Below, piece by piece: positions 21,246 to 31,616 of a stretch of 64,000 nt of DNA. Within the stretch, counting starts at the first letter, position 1. Every line of letters begins with the position of its first letter. The notes beneath the pieces were generated by a model. The model saw nothing but the letters and a program-made list of their open reading frames with translations, was not told the origin of the DNA and made no database searches. This DNA comes from Cordia subcordata (Eukaryota; Streptophyta; Magnoliopsida; Boraginales; Cordiaceae), in the NCBI GenBank assembly GCA_028554755.1, contig JAPTOF010000003.1, forward strand, positions 8,751,501-8,815,500, in the 5' to 3' direction. A program made the position numbers and the translations under genes.

Positions 21246-22440
21246 TTGCACTCAATGGATATTGGATATTGGAAATCTTCATCGTTCATTGGCTTCAAGA
21301 AAGCAAAAAGTGATGAAGTTACTTTTAGAGATGCTTCAAAAGGAAAGGTACATGGTAAAGGAAGCATTGGAATCAAAGGATCAATCACCATCAAAGATGT
21401 GCTTTATGTAGAAGGTTTAAAATTCAATTTACTTTCCATTAGTCAATTGTGTGATAATGATTTTGATGTGACTTTTAAGTCTAATACATGTTATGTGATG
21501 AAAGATGAAAGTAATGTGTTTACTGATAATTGTGTGAACAATGTGTATGTATGTGACTTTTATGATCTTCTATGCCAAAATCTTAATGGTTATCTGTTGT
21601 TGATGAAAATATGTGGCATTGGCATAGATGTTTAGAACATGCTAGTATGGATTTACTTATGAAGTTGAATAAAAGGAATCTTGTTGATGGATTGCCCTTA
21701 AAAAGATGTCAAATATCTAAAAGATGCTCTATGTAATACGTGTGAACTTGGTAAATAACACAAAGCTAGTTTTAAACCAATTAATAGAGTTGTTACCACT
21801 AAAGCTTTGGAACTTGTTCATATAGATTTATTTGGACCTATGAGAGTTACTAGCCTTGGCAGTGCATACTATGTGTTTATGATTATTGATGATTATACTA
21901 AATATACTTGGATCATTTTTCTTGCATAAAAAAGTGAAACCTTTAATGAGTTTGAAAAGTTTTGCAAAAAAGTACAAAATGATAAGGGATATTTTATAAA
22001 AAGTAGTTGTAGTGATAATGGTAAAAAATTTGTGAATGCATCTTTTAATGAGCTATGTGACTTATATGGTGTTTAGCATACATTCTTGGCTCCTCACACG
22101 CCTCAACAAAATAGTGTTGTTGAAAGGAAAAATCGATCTATTCAAAAAATGACAAGAACTACGTTGAATGAACATGGATTGCTACATATCTAAAGGCTGA
22201 AGTGGTTAGTACTTGTTATGTTCTTGATCATGTGTTGATTATACCACTTTTGAAGAAAACGTCATATGAGCTTTAGAATGGAAGAAAGCCAAACAGTGCC
22301 TACTTTAAGGTCTTCAGATGTAAATGCTATATTCTCAATACAAAAGACCAACTTGGTAAGTTTTATTTAAAATCTTGTGAAGGTATCTTTGTAGGATATT
22401 CTACTAAAAGTAAAGCGTATAGAGTTTTCATTAAATAAGA
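21246..22440 (+). pseudogene. Protease region and integrase of Sirevirus-like element
   Basis: The protease part (21246-21600) keeps the DVLYVEGLKFNLLSISQLCD block but the D-S-G active site upstream is eroded. The integrase follows with a WHWHRCLEHAS zinc region, CELGK, LVHIDLFGPMRV (first Asp), a CSDNGKKF motif (second Asp) and HTPQQNSVVERKNR (Glu), then a GYSTKSKAYRVF-like C-terminal block. Stops at 21746, 21928 and 22075 and other lesions break it. The DLFGP and SDNGxxF forms match Sirevirus integrases. Confidence 0.87.
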
Positions 22441-22527
22441 ACGTACTATTGAAGAATCTATGCATGTAAAGTTTGAGGAAATTAACCCTGAAAGGACAAT
22501 GATGATGTTGTAGGTGAATTAAAACTC

Positions 22528-22821
22528 ATGAAGGACAATGATCTCACTACAAATCATCAAGAAGAAAACGAAAAATCTCAAGAAGATGAGGAACGTACAT
22601 ATCTTCAAGAACTTATCAATGAAGATGATCAAGAAGAAGAAGATAAGTCACCGAACTTGGAAAACAAGGAATTGCCAAGAGTTCGGAAGTTTGTAAAGAA
22701 TCATCCAATTGAACAAATTATGGATGATCCTAGCAAAGGGGTAAGAACAAGAGAAAATGTAAATAATTTTTGTGAACATCATGCATTCCTATCTCATATT
22801 GAACCCAAATATGTTGATGAT
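22528..22821 (+). pseudogene. Integrase-RT linker of Sirevirus-like element
   Basis: An acidic, E/D/Q-rich open segment followed by FVKNHPIEQIMDDPSKGVRTR and the FCEHHAFLSHIEPK block, the conserved region just before copia RT. The frame is cut at 22821 by the nested element and continues at 27947 after one copy of the GATGAT duplication is removed, giving an uninterrupted junction. Confidence 0.85.
22816..22821. repeat. Target-site duplication GATGAT, left of nested element
   Basis: GATGAT recurs at 27941-27946 on the other side of the nested element. In the host frame it encodes Asp-Asp. Confidence 0.85.
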
Positions 22822-22968
22822 ATAGAAGATTTTTAGGGTCCAACCCAATTGGGTGTTTGTAATGTATTATTTATACTGATATTACAATATTTTCCTTATA
22901 TGATACAATTCTTTCCTTGTATGATACAATCAAATCATTACAACATTAGGTAAGAATATATATTAATA
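22822..22968 (-). repeat. 3' LTR of nested copia element
   Basis: 147 bp; matches 27789-27940 nearly base for base. The purine tract TTGAGGGGGCA (minus strand, 22979-22969) directly precedes it. Confidence 0.92.
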
Positions 22969-22979
22969 TGCCCCCTCAA
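22969..22979 (-). promoter_or_regulatory. Polypurine tract of nested copia element
   Basis: On the minus strand TTGAGGGGGCA abuts the start of the 3' LTR, the expected plus-strand priming site. Confidence 0.8.
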
Positions 22980-23350
22980 TTTGAGCGGGTTGAGAACATG
23001 GTAAGATGACTCTTGAGTTCTTGAAAGTGAGTGGATGATAGAGCTTTTATGAATATGTTTGCAATTTGAGAACCTGTGGGAATATATTTGACCATCACAT
23101 CACCTTGAGCAACCTTTTCATGGATGAAATGAAAATCAATTTCAACATGTTTTGTGCGCGCATGGAGTATTGGATTTGCAGTGAGATACATGGCAGAGAC
23201 AGTATCACAATATAATACCATAGGAGATGGCAGAAAGACGCACAAATTGCGTAAGAGTTGGCGGACCCAGTACGTCTTTGCTAGGGCATAGGCAAGTGCA
23301 CGATACTCAGCTTCTATGCTGGAATGCGATATAGTGGGTTGCTTCTTGGA
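22976..23350 (-). pseudogene. RNase H C-terminal part of nested copia element
   Basis: The minus-strand frame carries VLYCDTVSAMYLTANP (CDN-type motif with the catalytic Asp; N changed to T), HARTKHVEIDFHFIHEKV and a QIANIFIKALSS block (normally ADIFTKALSS). Upstream, around 23345-23290, the expected AEYRALA-like motif occurs across a frame change. Confidence 0.88.
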
Positions 23351-23353
23351 TTG

Positions 23354-24777
23354 CTAGGAAACTAAGTTGGGACCAAGGAACAACGCATAGCCAGTCATTG
23401 ACCTTCTACTATCTAGACAACTTGCCCAAACAGCATATGCATAGGCTACAATTGAAAGGTTAGTAGCAACTGTCAATGTTAACCCATGATCAAGAGTCCC
23501 TTGTAAGTAGCAAAGAATGCACTTTGCAAGTTGCAAGTGTGGAACTCGAGGGGAATGCATGAATTGACTCATAAGATTTACAGCAAAGGCAATATCAGGC
23601 CTAGTCAGAGTCAGGTATTGTAAACCACCTACCATATTGCGAAATTCCGTAGGATCCTCTAACAAATCACCATCATGAAGTGAGAGGGGAGACTTTGATG
23701 GGAGAAGAGTTTTGACTGGCTTGGCGACGGACAAAAAGAACCTTTGAAGTAAATCTTGGGCATATTTGGATTGATTCAAGACAAGAGAAGTGGAGGTGCG
23801 AGAAACATGAATACCTAGAAAACAGTGTAAATCCCCTAAATCCTTCATAGCAAAGGTGGAATTTAGGAGTTTAATAAATTGAAAAAGAAGAGAAGAAGAA
23901 TTGCCAGTGAGCACAATATCATCAACATATAATAGTAACACAAGCATACCATGCGGTTTACAATAAACGAACATAGAGGGGTCAACAAAACTACAAGTAA
24001 ACCCATGCAAGAGAATAAAGGGGCTAAATCTATGAAACCATGCCCGAGGAGCTTGTTTGAGACCATAAAGAGCCTTTTTCAGTTACAAACATGAGTGGGA
24101 CGTTGAGGATCAATAAAACCCTGTGGTTGTTTTATATAGACGTCTTCAGTGAGGTGACCATAGAGAAAAGCATTTTTAACATCTAGCTATCTTATCACCC
24201 AATTTCGAGATATACGAATAGTAGTAGTTTTGACCACAGGACTAAAAGTTTCAGAGTAATCAATACCTGCCTGCTGATGAAACCCTTGAGCCACAAGTCC
24301 CGCTTTGTACCGCTCAACCGACCCATCAGCATTGTACTTAACCCTGTAAATCCATTTACAGCCAACTAGATTCTTGGTTGGAGGTGGTGGGACAAGCTCC
24401 CAAGTACCATTTTGCAAGAGGGCATTAAATTCCTTTGCCATAGCTTTGCGCCATTTAGGATGTTTAGAAGCAGTAGTAAAGGAAGTGGGTTCACTCGATT
24501 GAGTTTGGGAAATAAGTGATAAAATTTGTTTCTTTCTTTGAATGCTAGCTTTGGCTCGTATTTGCATGGGGTGCACATTTGAGATTATGGTGGGAGGAGA
24601 CATACTAGAAGTAGGGTGCACAATCAAGGAATGGGAGGACTCTTGGGCTAAGGTGGGGGACAGGGAAAGACAGGATATAACCGACATCATATAAGAGGAG
24701 GAAGCAGGAGTGTCATGCAATGCAGGTGCACTGGGTGGTGGCGGCGCGACGTTAGACTCAATGTGGGTATTACTCAT
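23354..24777 (-). pseudogene. Reverse transcriptase of nested copia element
   Basis: The N-terminal frame (24777-24187) has a P/S-rich linker, WRKAMAKEFNALLQNGTWELV, GCKWIYRVKYNADGSVERYKAGLVAQGF and DYSETFSPVVK. After a shift near 24190-24060, the frame 24010-23354 has LLLYVDDIVLTG with the catalytic YVDD, then KDLGDLHCFLGI and the VGGLQYLTLTRPDIAFAVN block. Only a few lesions separate the halves. Confidence 0.9.
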
Positions 24778-25910
24778 GAATGCAGTTGAATTTTGGGAGG
24801 AAAGAAGGAGAGGCTGCAGTACAGTTGTGATTTGAATAGAGGACGGGGAGGGAGAAGTATGTCGGGAATGCTGAGATGCAAGGGTACCATAAGGATAAGA
24901 CTGTTCATCAAAATAAACATGCCTACTAATGTAAACATAGCTAGTAGTAGATCAAAGCAACGATAACCCTTGTAATTTTGTGCATAACCCAAAAAAATGC
25001 AAGGTATAGACCTTGGTGCTAACTTCTGGGGAGCATGAGCTGTAAGATTAGGAAAACAAGTGCACCCAAATGAGTTGAGAAATTTGTATTCTGGGGGTTT
25101 GTGAAAAATCATTTGAAAAGGAGATTTGTAAGAAAGAGTTAGTGAAGGTAGATGGTTTATTACAAAAACAGCAGTATAAACTGCATCTAACCAAAAAGAA
25201 TGAGGCATGTCAGCATAAATAAGAAAAGTACGAGCAACTTCACTAATATGGCGTTGTTTCCGTTCAGCCACTCCATTTTGTTGTGGATTATCTGGGCAAG
25301 ATTTGCGAAAAACAATGCCATTATTTATTCAGAATTTTCGAAATTCATGGTTGTCAAATTTCCCACCACCATCACTTTGAAATTGTTTTATTTTTTTAGT
25401 AAGCAAATTTTCAATTTGACTTTTGAAAGTTTGAAAATGAGTAAGTACCTCAGATTTCTTATGCACAGGAAAAACCTAAGTGAAATGGGAGAAATCATCC
25501 ACAAAAATAACAAAATATTTGTAACCCAAGTTTGAAGGTATGGGAGAAGTCCAAACATCAGAATGAATTAAACATAATGGAGCAGTTGTGCGTTGCTCAA
25601 CTAACGTATAAGGTAAGCATGTATGCTTTCCCAATTTGCATGCCACACATGAATCAAATTTGGAATGAGTACAATTCACCAATTGTTTAGATTGTAAGTA
25701 AGAGAATAACGTGGAATTTAAATGCCCTAATCTATGATGCCAAATATCACCATCGACTTTATGTGCGACCAATGCATTCAATGTTGGAGAAACACTTCTG
25801 ACCAGCAATGGGTAGAGATCACTAGTGCTGGTCATATGAAGTAGTGGTGAACCGGTTGTCTTGTCCTTAAGAGAAAAGGATTTTGCGTCAAAAATAGCAA
25901 GACAGTTATT
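24774..25910 (-). pseudogene. Integrase of nested copia element
   Basis: The zinc region (IWHHRLGHLN then CVACKLGKH) and the first Asp (LIHSDVWTSP) lie in the frame ending at 25476. A stop and frame change around 25470-25280 remove continuity over the second Asp region. The frame from 25271 begins at the catalytic Glu motif (VAERKQRH) and continues through SFGCTCFPNL and CIFLGYAQNYKGYRC. Confidence 0.88.
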
Positions 25911-26204
25911 ATCCTCACAAAGTTGTCGAATGGAGAGTAAATTATGAGATAAATAGGGAACATGTAACACATTTTTAAGGATAAGAGAGCGTGTGGGTAT
26001 GTGTAAGTGGGGAGTTCCAACATTACATATAGGTAATGTAGCATCGTTTCCAACCAAGATCTTAGATTGACCAGTATAAGGAGTTAAGGATGTAAAGATA
26101 CCTAAATTTGGTGTCATATAGGCAGATGCAGTGGTATTTGAATACCATGTAGCATCATTTGATTCACCAACGGACATGGTAGCAAAGGATTTTGCAAGGT
26201 CAGA
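25911..26204 (-). pseudogene. Protease of nested copia element, active site lost
   Basis: The frame encodes TWYSNTTASAYMTPN where copia proteases have W-x-x-D-[ST]-G-A-[ST]. The catalytic Asp is now Asn and the Gly is Thr, so the enzyme would be inactive. The downstream ILVGNDATLPI and VLHVPYLSHNLLSIRQLCEDN blocks are intact. Replacement of D by N needs one G-to-A change. Confidence 0.85.
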
Positions 26205-26531
26205 AGACACTATGGCGTGATTAAAACGGTGAGGACAATTCATAACAAAATGCCTTAGAGAATTACAAATTTGACACAAAGAGGAAGACGATAGCGGCAA
26301 AGGACCAAGAATAAGACACTATGGCGTGATTAAAACGGTGAGGACAATTCATAACAAAATGCCTTAGAGAATTACAAATTTGACACAAAGAGGAAGACGA
26401 TAGCGGCAAAGGACCAAGAATAAGACACTATGGCGTGATTAAAACGGTGAGGACAATTCATAACAAAATGCCTTAGAGAATTACAAATTTGACACAAAGA
26501 GGAAGACGATAGCGGCAAAGGACCAAGAATA
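26205..26531 (-). repeat. Three tandem copies of a 109-bp Gag zinc-knuckle segment
   Basis: Units begin at 26205, 26314 and 26423 and appear identical by eye. Each encodes, on the minus strand, the CCHC knuckle CQICNSLRHFVMNC plus flanking residues. Since 109 is not a multiple of 3, the two extra copies shift the frame: the first plus-strand unit reads into protease, the last reads from upstream Gag. Near-identity implies a recent event or an assembly artefact. Confidence 0.92.
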
Positions 26532-27704
26532 CCTTCATAGGGAGATGGTGACATAGTCGGAGGATGAACAGAATATGCAGTAGGATAAGAGAAAACATTA
26601 CCCTTTTGAGTAGCACCTGGGACGCCAGACATTGTGGAATTGGAAGGAGTCAAATTTTGCCCATTTGTTTGAGAACTAGTGCAGCGACTTTTTGTTGTTT
26701 GCCGAGGCATGTTACTGTTGGTTCCTCATCCTCAACCACCACGTCGAGATTTGGGACCTGGACCATGCCCACGATAATTTTGTTGCTAGGTTGAGACACC
26801 TTGCTGAGTTGCAGTGGCTGCGTAGGCCGTGTATGTAGACAGCTGGTGAGACTGGGATGCAAGTTTCAAGTGGGATTCTTGAGCCAGGAGTTTCTGATAT
26901 ACACTATTCCAAGAAAGAATTTCTCCAGAGTTCAACAGAGCCGTGACAAAAGTATTGCATTCAGAGGGAAGACCGTGTAAAGCAATAGAAATCAGATCAT
27001 CTTCCACCACTGGTTTTTGTATGTCAAAGAGTGCATCAGCAGTTGTTTTGATCTCATGAAGGTATGCCTCCATGGTTTTATTATTTTTGCGCAAGGCGTA
27101 AAGCTGCAAATGTAAGGCATGAGAGTTTGCTTTTGAGTTGTCTAAGTATCGTTCCTGGAGAGCAACCTATATGTCACGGCTGATGGGATAGTGGCAAATA
27201 TCTTGGACGATTTCGTTCGTGAACGTTGCATTCAGCCATGTACGAACGAGGCTGTCCAGTCGCAGCCATGAAGCATAATTCAGGGATGTGAGGGCAGGAC
27301 ATGGAATAGAGCTGTCAACAATCCTAATCACGCCATATGTTAAAAAAATTGGTTCTATTTAGGAGCTCTAGAGACGATAATTCGTCCCGTCGAAGCGAAT
27401 GGTTACAAGAGTTGTGATGTTAAGGCTGCTGAGTTGGAAACTGCAAGCCGTGTGCAAAAGACGAGAGACCAGTTTGGAGGGATGGAGTTGTGATTGAGTC
27501 AATTGCCATGGTTGTCATAGTGGAGATCACAGCAGCCATGGTTCGAAGATTTTGTGGCACGAATGAGAGAAGAGTATTTGAGGGAGGGAGCGGAGGTTCA
27601 TGGTGATTAATAGCAGGGATCTCAGAAGAGTCTGTAGGCAGCAAAGGTGTAGTAGGTGCTATGATGTCCATGACTGAAGTAGAAGAGACAGCTGCTGTAG
27701 ACAT
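26532..27704 (-). pseudogene. Gag of nested copia element
   Basis: Starts with a threonine/serine/proline-rich leader from an ATG at 27704. A stop near 27420 and shifted frames lead into SLVRTWLNATFTNEIVQDI, LQLYALRKNNKTMEAYLHEIKTTADAL and ALHGLPSECNTFVTALLN, the conserved copia Gag (UBN2-type) core. A glycine/arginine-poor tail leads to the triplicated knuckle. Not translatable as one protein. Confidence 0.87.
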
Positions 27705-27779
27705 TTTTGTAGCAAGGGAAGGAGAAGAAGGGTTTTGTTTTGTGTGGGTTTTGGAGAAGAGGATCGTGGCCTACTAGGA

Positions 27780-27787
27780 TGATACCA
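27780..27787 (-). promoter_or_regulatory. Primer-binding site of nested copia element
   Basis: On the minus strand TGGTATCA starts one or two bases after the 5' LTR and matches the first eight bases of the usual iMet site; the following TCC differs from GAGC. Confidence 0.7.
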
Positions 27788-27788
27788 T

Positions 27789-27940
27789 ATAAAAGATTTT
27801 TAGGGTCACACCCAATTGGGTGTTTGTAATGTATTATTTATACTAAAGGATATTACAATATTTTCCTTATATGATACAATTCTTTCCTTTGTATGATACA
27901 ATTAGATCATTACAACATTAGGTAAGAATATATATTAATA
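27789..27940 (-). repeat. 5' LTR of nested copia element
   Basis: 152 bp. Differs from the 3' copy by about five substitutions, a 4-bp gap and a 1-bp gap. Followed on the plus strand by the GATGAT duplication (27941-27946). Confidence 0.92.
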
Positions 27941-27946
27941 GATGAT

Positions 27947-29400
27947 ACTTTACATGATAATGATTGGATTATTGCTATGCCAGAATAATTGAATTAATTT
28001 GAAAGAAACAAAGTTTGAAAACTTGTTGAGAAACCAACTAGTCAATATGTTATTGATACTAAATGGATGTTTAGAAACAAATTTGATAAAAGTGGAAATA
28101 TTGTTCAAAATAAAGTCAAATTGGTTGTCCAAGGATACAATTAAAATAAGGACATTGATTATGATGAAACATATGCACCTGTAGCACGACTTGAGTCTAT
28201 TTGTATGCTACTTACTTTTGCATGCTACATAAATTTTAAATTGTATCAAATAGATGTTAAAAGTGCATTTTTGAATGACTTTATCAAAGAAGAAATATTT
28301 TTTGAACAACCTCTGGGTATTAATGATTCAAATTTTCCAAACCATATTTACAAATTGGAAAAAGGCTTGTATGATTTGAAACGAGCCCTATATGTATGGT
28401 ATGAATGTTTGAGTGGATTTCTTGTGCAAAAAAATTTTGAAAGAGGAAAATTAGATTCAACTTTATTTACCAAATGTGATGGTAATGATTTACAACTTGT
28501 GCAAATATATATTGATGATATTATTTTTGGTGTTACGAACATGGCTTTGTGCAAGAATTTTGCTAAATGCATGCACTAAGAACTCGAGTTGAGCATGATA
28601 GGAGAACTAAATTTCTTCGTTGGATTACAAATCAAGCAAATGAAGGATAGAATCCTCATAAATCAAACCAAGTACATCAAACAACTATCCAAGAAGTTTG
28701 GTTTAAAAGATGTGAAGGAAATTGGTACACCAATAAGCCTATCCACAAAGCTTGACAAAGATGAGAAAGGTAAACCAGTAGACGAAAAGAAATATAAAGG
28801 TATGATTGATAGTTTGTTATATTTTACTGCCTCTAGACTAGATATTACATTTGCTATTTGCTTATGTGCTTGATTTCAATCCTCACCCAAAGAATCCCAT
28901 CTAAGTACCGTGAAACGTATTTTTCAATATTTTAAAGGTATCACTAATCTTGGTTTGTGGTATTCAAATGACACATCTATTGAGCTTATAGGGCACTTGG
29001 ATGCGGACTTTGCCAGATGCAAATTTGATCGAAAAAGTACAAGTGAAAGTTGTCAATTTCTTGGTCAAATCGCTAGTTTTGTGGTCAAGCTAGAAACAAA
29101 ATAGCATTGCAACATCCACAACCAAAACCGAGTACATTGCCGCAGGTAATTGTTTTGCACAAATACTTTGGATGAAACAAAATTATCATGATTATAAACT
29201 TAACTTTGAACATACTCCTATTTACTGTGATAACACTAGTGTTATTAATTCGACTAAAAATCCTATTCAACACTCACAAACTAAGTACATTGATATTAGA
29301 TATCATTTTATTCGTGATCATGTATTAAAAGGTGACATTAAACTTGGATTTGTTAGCACGGATAATTGATATTTTTACAAAATCATTGCATGAAGATAGA
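27947..29400 (+). pseudogene. RT and RNase H of Sirevirus-like element
   Basis: Resumes the host pol after the nested insertion. Segments: NDWIIAMPE, then DYDETYAPVARLESI, YQIDVKSAFLN, a KGLYDLKRALYVWYE block (normally LYGLKQAPRAWYE), the catalytic IYIDDIIFG, and GELNFFVGLQIKQ. RNase H follows with GHLDADFARC, a CDNTSVIN motif and [13 protein letters not shown]. Stops at 28579, 28871 and 29102 and small shifts break the frame. Confidence 0.9.
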
Positions 29401-29913
29401 TTTTGCATAATTAGAGGAAATTTGGTATGATTGATATCACTTATTGATGTTTGAAACATATTTGACTGAGATTAATTATATTTTTGAATTAGATTTTGTT
29501 GCATTTTTATGTGGAAATATGAGAGTTGAATGAAATTATGTGCACATTACATTTGCATTCATGAAAAGCCCTAAAAAACCAAATTCTTTCTCTATTGGGT
29601 GAACCCTTCTCTAATCCGGGCTACCAGAAGCCCTCTCGAAAAGAGTTTCTGGAAACACTTTGTTAGGCTCAATTTTCATCTACCAGGGTCACTTTCTCTC
29701 ATGCTAGGTGACCGGATGCAATGTCGGTAACAACAAAGCTATAACTTTTTTTAAATTCTATTTCACTCCAACCTCTTCATATTCCCTTCATACATGTCTC
29801 CTTTCTCATAAAACTCTATTTTATCACAAAATTCTTTTTCAATCAAAGAGTCTTTTAACCCCCTTTTCATTAGACCCACTACATTTTCTTTATTTCTATG
29901 GATCGAAATCAAT

Positions 29914-30940
29914 AATGGAAATAGGACTATCATCAAGAGGTAAGAAGAGAAAAAAAGGTGAGGACAAGACTCCAAAACCATTTAATCAAGGGAGTAGCAA
30001 GGTGCTTGAAGTGGAATTTATCAATTAGAGAACGTTGGCACAACATGAGTTGATGAACATTGAGTTTGTAGAAATGATTAGATCTCAAGATGGATAGACT
30101 ATTGCACCATGCCCAAAAATGTTTAAAAAGATTTAGTACGTGAATTCTACTACAATATGTCTTTTAGCAAAGAGCATGGCTATAGAACTCTTGCGAATGA
30201 TGTTACAATTCTATTATCTGAAAAGTTGATTAGTGAATGCTTCTACTTACCAACCCTTCATAGATCTTTTAAAGCTTATAGTGCAAAAGGTTTTCCTATG
30301 GATGTTGATGAGAACTTTGAAAATAATGTGAGAAACTACTTGTGGGAAGATGTTGTTGGTAGACCTATGTTCCTGAAGTCCATCATTGCCTATCCAAAAG
30401 AAAGTTTTCTTCAACTTTGTGAAACATAACATTGTGCCTAGAAGTTACAAAGATGATACTGTTGAGACACAAAAGGCTATGTTTATGTATCAAATGTATC
30501 TTGGGAAGAAAATTCATTTGCTTGCAATTATTTTGAGCCATATGTATCATGTGAGCATGAAGGGTATTGCATTACCTTATGGGATGGCTTTGACAAACAT
30601 TTTCGAGAGATTTGATGTTATTGGGGAAAGAGTTGGAATTCCATCATGGAGTTATATCAAGTTCGGTTTAAATACAATGTGGAGATTGAAATGTTATAAA
30701 TATCAAGGTAACTACATTCGGGAAGAAGATCTTAAGAACCTTCCACCATTTGAGCAAGCCCATATCACTAGAGAAATGTACAGTAATTTGGTTCTGAGAC
30801 ATGTGACAAATAAGGATGCAATTGAAGAAGATCAAGAAATAAGGAATGTGGAACAACAAAGAATGGCAAAAGGTGATGTCCAAGAGGAAGAAGAAGTTGC
30901 TACAGGTATGAGAGGTCTAATGGAGGATTTTGGTACATAA
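29914..30940 (+). pseudogene. Post-pol ORF of Sirevirus-like element
   Basis: Downstream of RNase H and before the 3' LTR, broken frames encode a lysine-rich start (RGKKRKKGEDK), an LSEKLISECFYLPTLHRSFKAY stretch with a frameshift near 30400, and a 180-residue segment with HLLAIILSHMYHVSMKGIALPYGMALTNIFERF, ending in an acidic tail. No catalytic motif is seen. Sireviruses often carry an extra (env-like or unknown) ORF in this place; the HLL-IL-HM pattern also resembles the N-terminal 'putative plant transposon protein' region. Function unknown. Confidence 0.6.
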
Positions 30941-31355
30941 TATGCTCATGCAAGTGGAGCCTCTAGAAGCCAAAGGATGTCAATGCTTACAGAAGTTATC
31001 ATGGAAATGAGATATGACATATGAAATATCAAAGACTAGCAAGTCAATATCGATGAGAGACAAGTCATGATGGAAGAAACGTTAAAGAGGTTGGTATACT
31101 TTTTTCATATATCACATTCTCGTCCCCACAATGACTAAATTTCCTTCATTCCTTTTTTTCAAAACAACACTCTACATTTTCATGACAATCTCATTTTTCT
31201 TGAATATTGCATGGATACCTTAATATTTTCTTATGGCTTATTCTTAGATACACTTAAGTTTGTTAGATGATTTATTTTTTTTGAATATTTTGCTATGTTT
31301 AATGCTTATTTTAGTCTTTTGGCACTCCCTTTATTTATTGTATGTTTTAATGATA

Positions 31356-31616
31356 CCAAAAGGGGGAGAAGTTATGATATATGCTTCTACTTGATGCTTT
31401 ATTGTGGTTGATGCTTGTTATGGTTAATGCTTATTATGGTTTATGTTTATGCTTTGATATGAAGTTATTTATGCATGTATTAGGAGAGAGCTTTGATAGC
31501 TTTCCACTTGGAACATGGCATAATCTTAGGGGGAGCTTTGGTTCTTGAATATGTATATATGCACCATTCAATATATTAATCACATATATGTTTGTTATCA
31601 TCAAAAAAGGGAAGAT
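31356..31616 (+). promoter_or_regulatory. Repeated polypurine-tract-like motifs
   Basis: Three purine runs occur before the 3' LTR: CCAAAAGGGGGAGAAG (near 31357), TTAGGGGGAGC (near 31526) and TCAAAAAAGGGAAGATTG, which abuts the LTR. Multiplied purine tracts upstream of the 3' LTR are known from Sireviruses. The last is the likely priming site. Confidence 0.7.

Larger units (their letters stand above)
22822..27940 (-). mobile_element. Complete copia element nested in the Sirevirus pol
   Basis: A 5.1-kb minus-strand element with short LTRs of 147 and 152 bp, which differ at about five positions plus two small gaps. It is therefore younger than its host element. Minus-strand order is LTR, a primer-binding site sharing TGGTATCA, Gag, protease, integrase, RT, RNase H, a TTGAGGGGGCA tract and LTR. 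The coding part is disrupted by frameshifts and by a triplicated 109-bp unit. The LTRs begin TATTAATA rather than TG. Confidence 0.93.
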
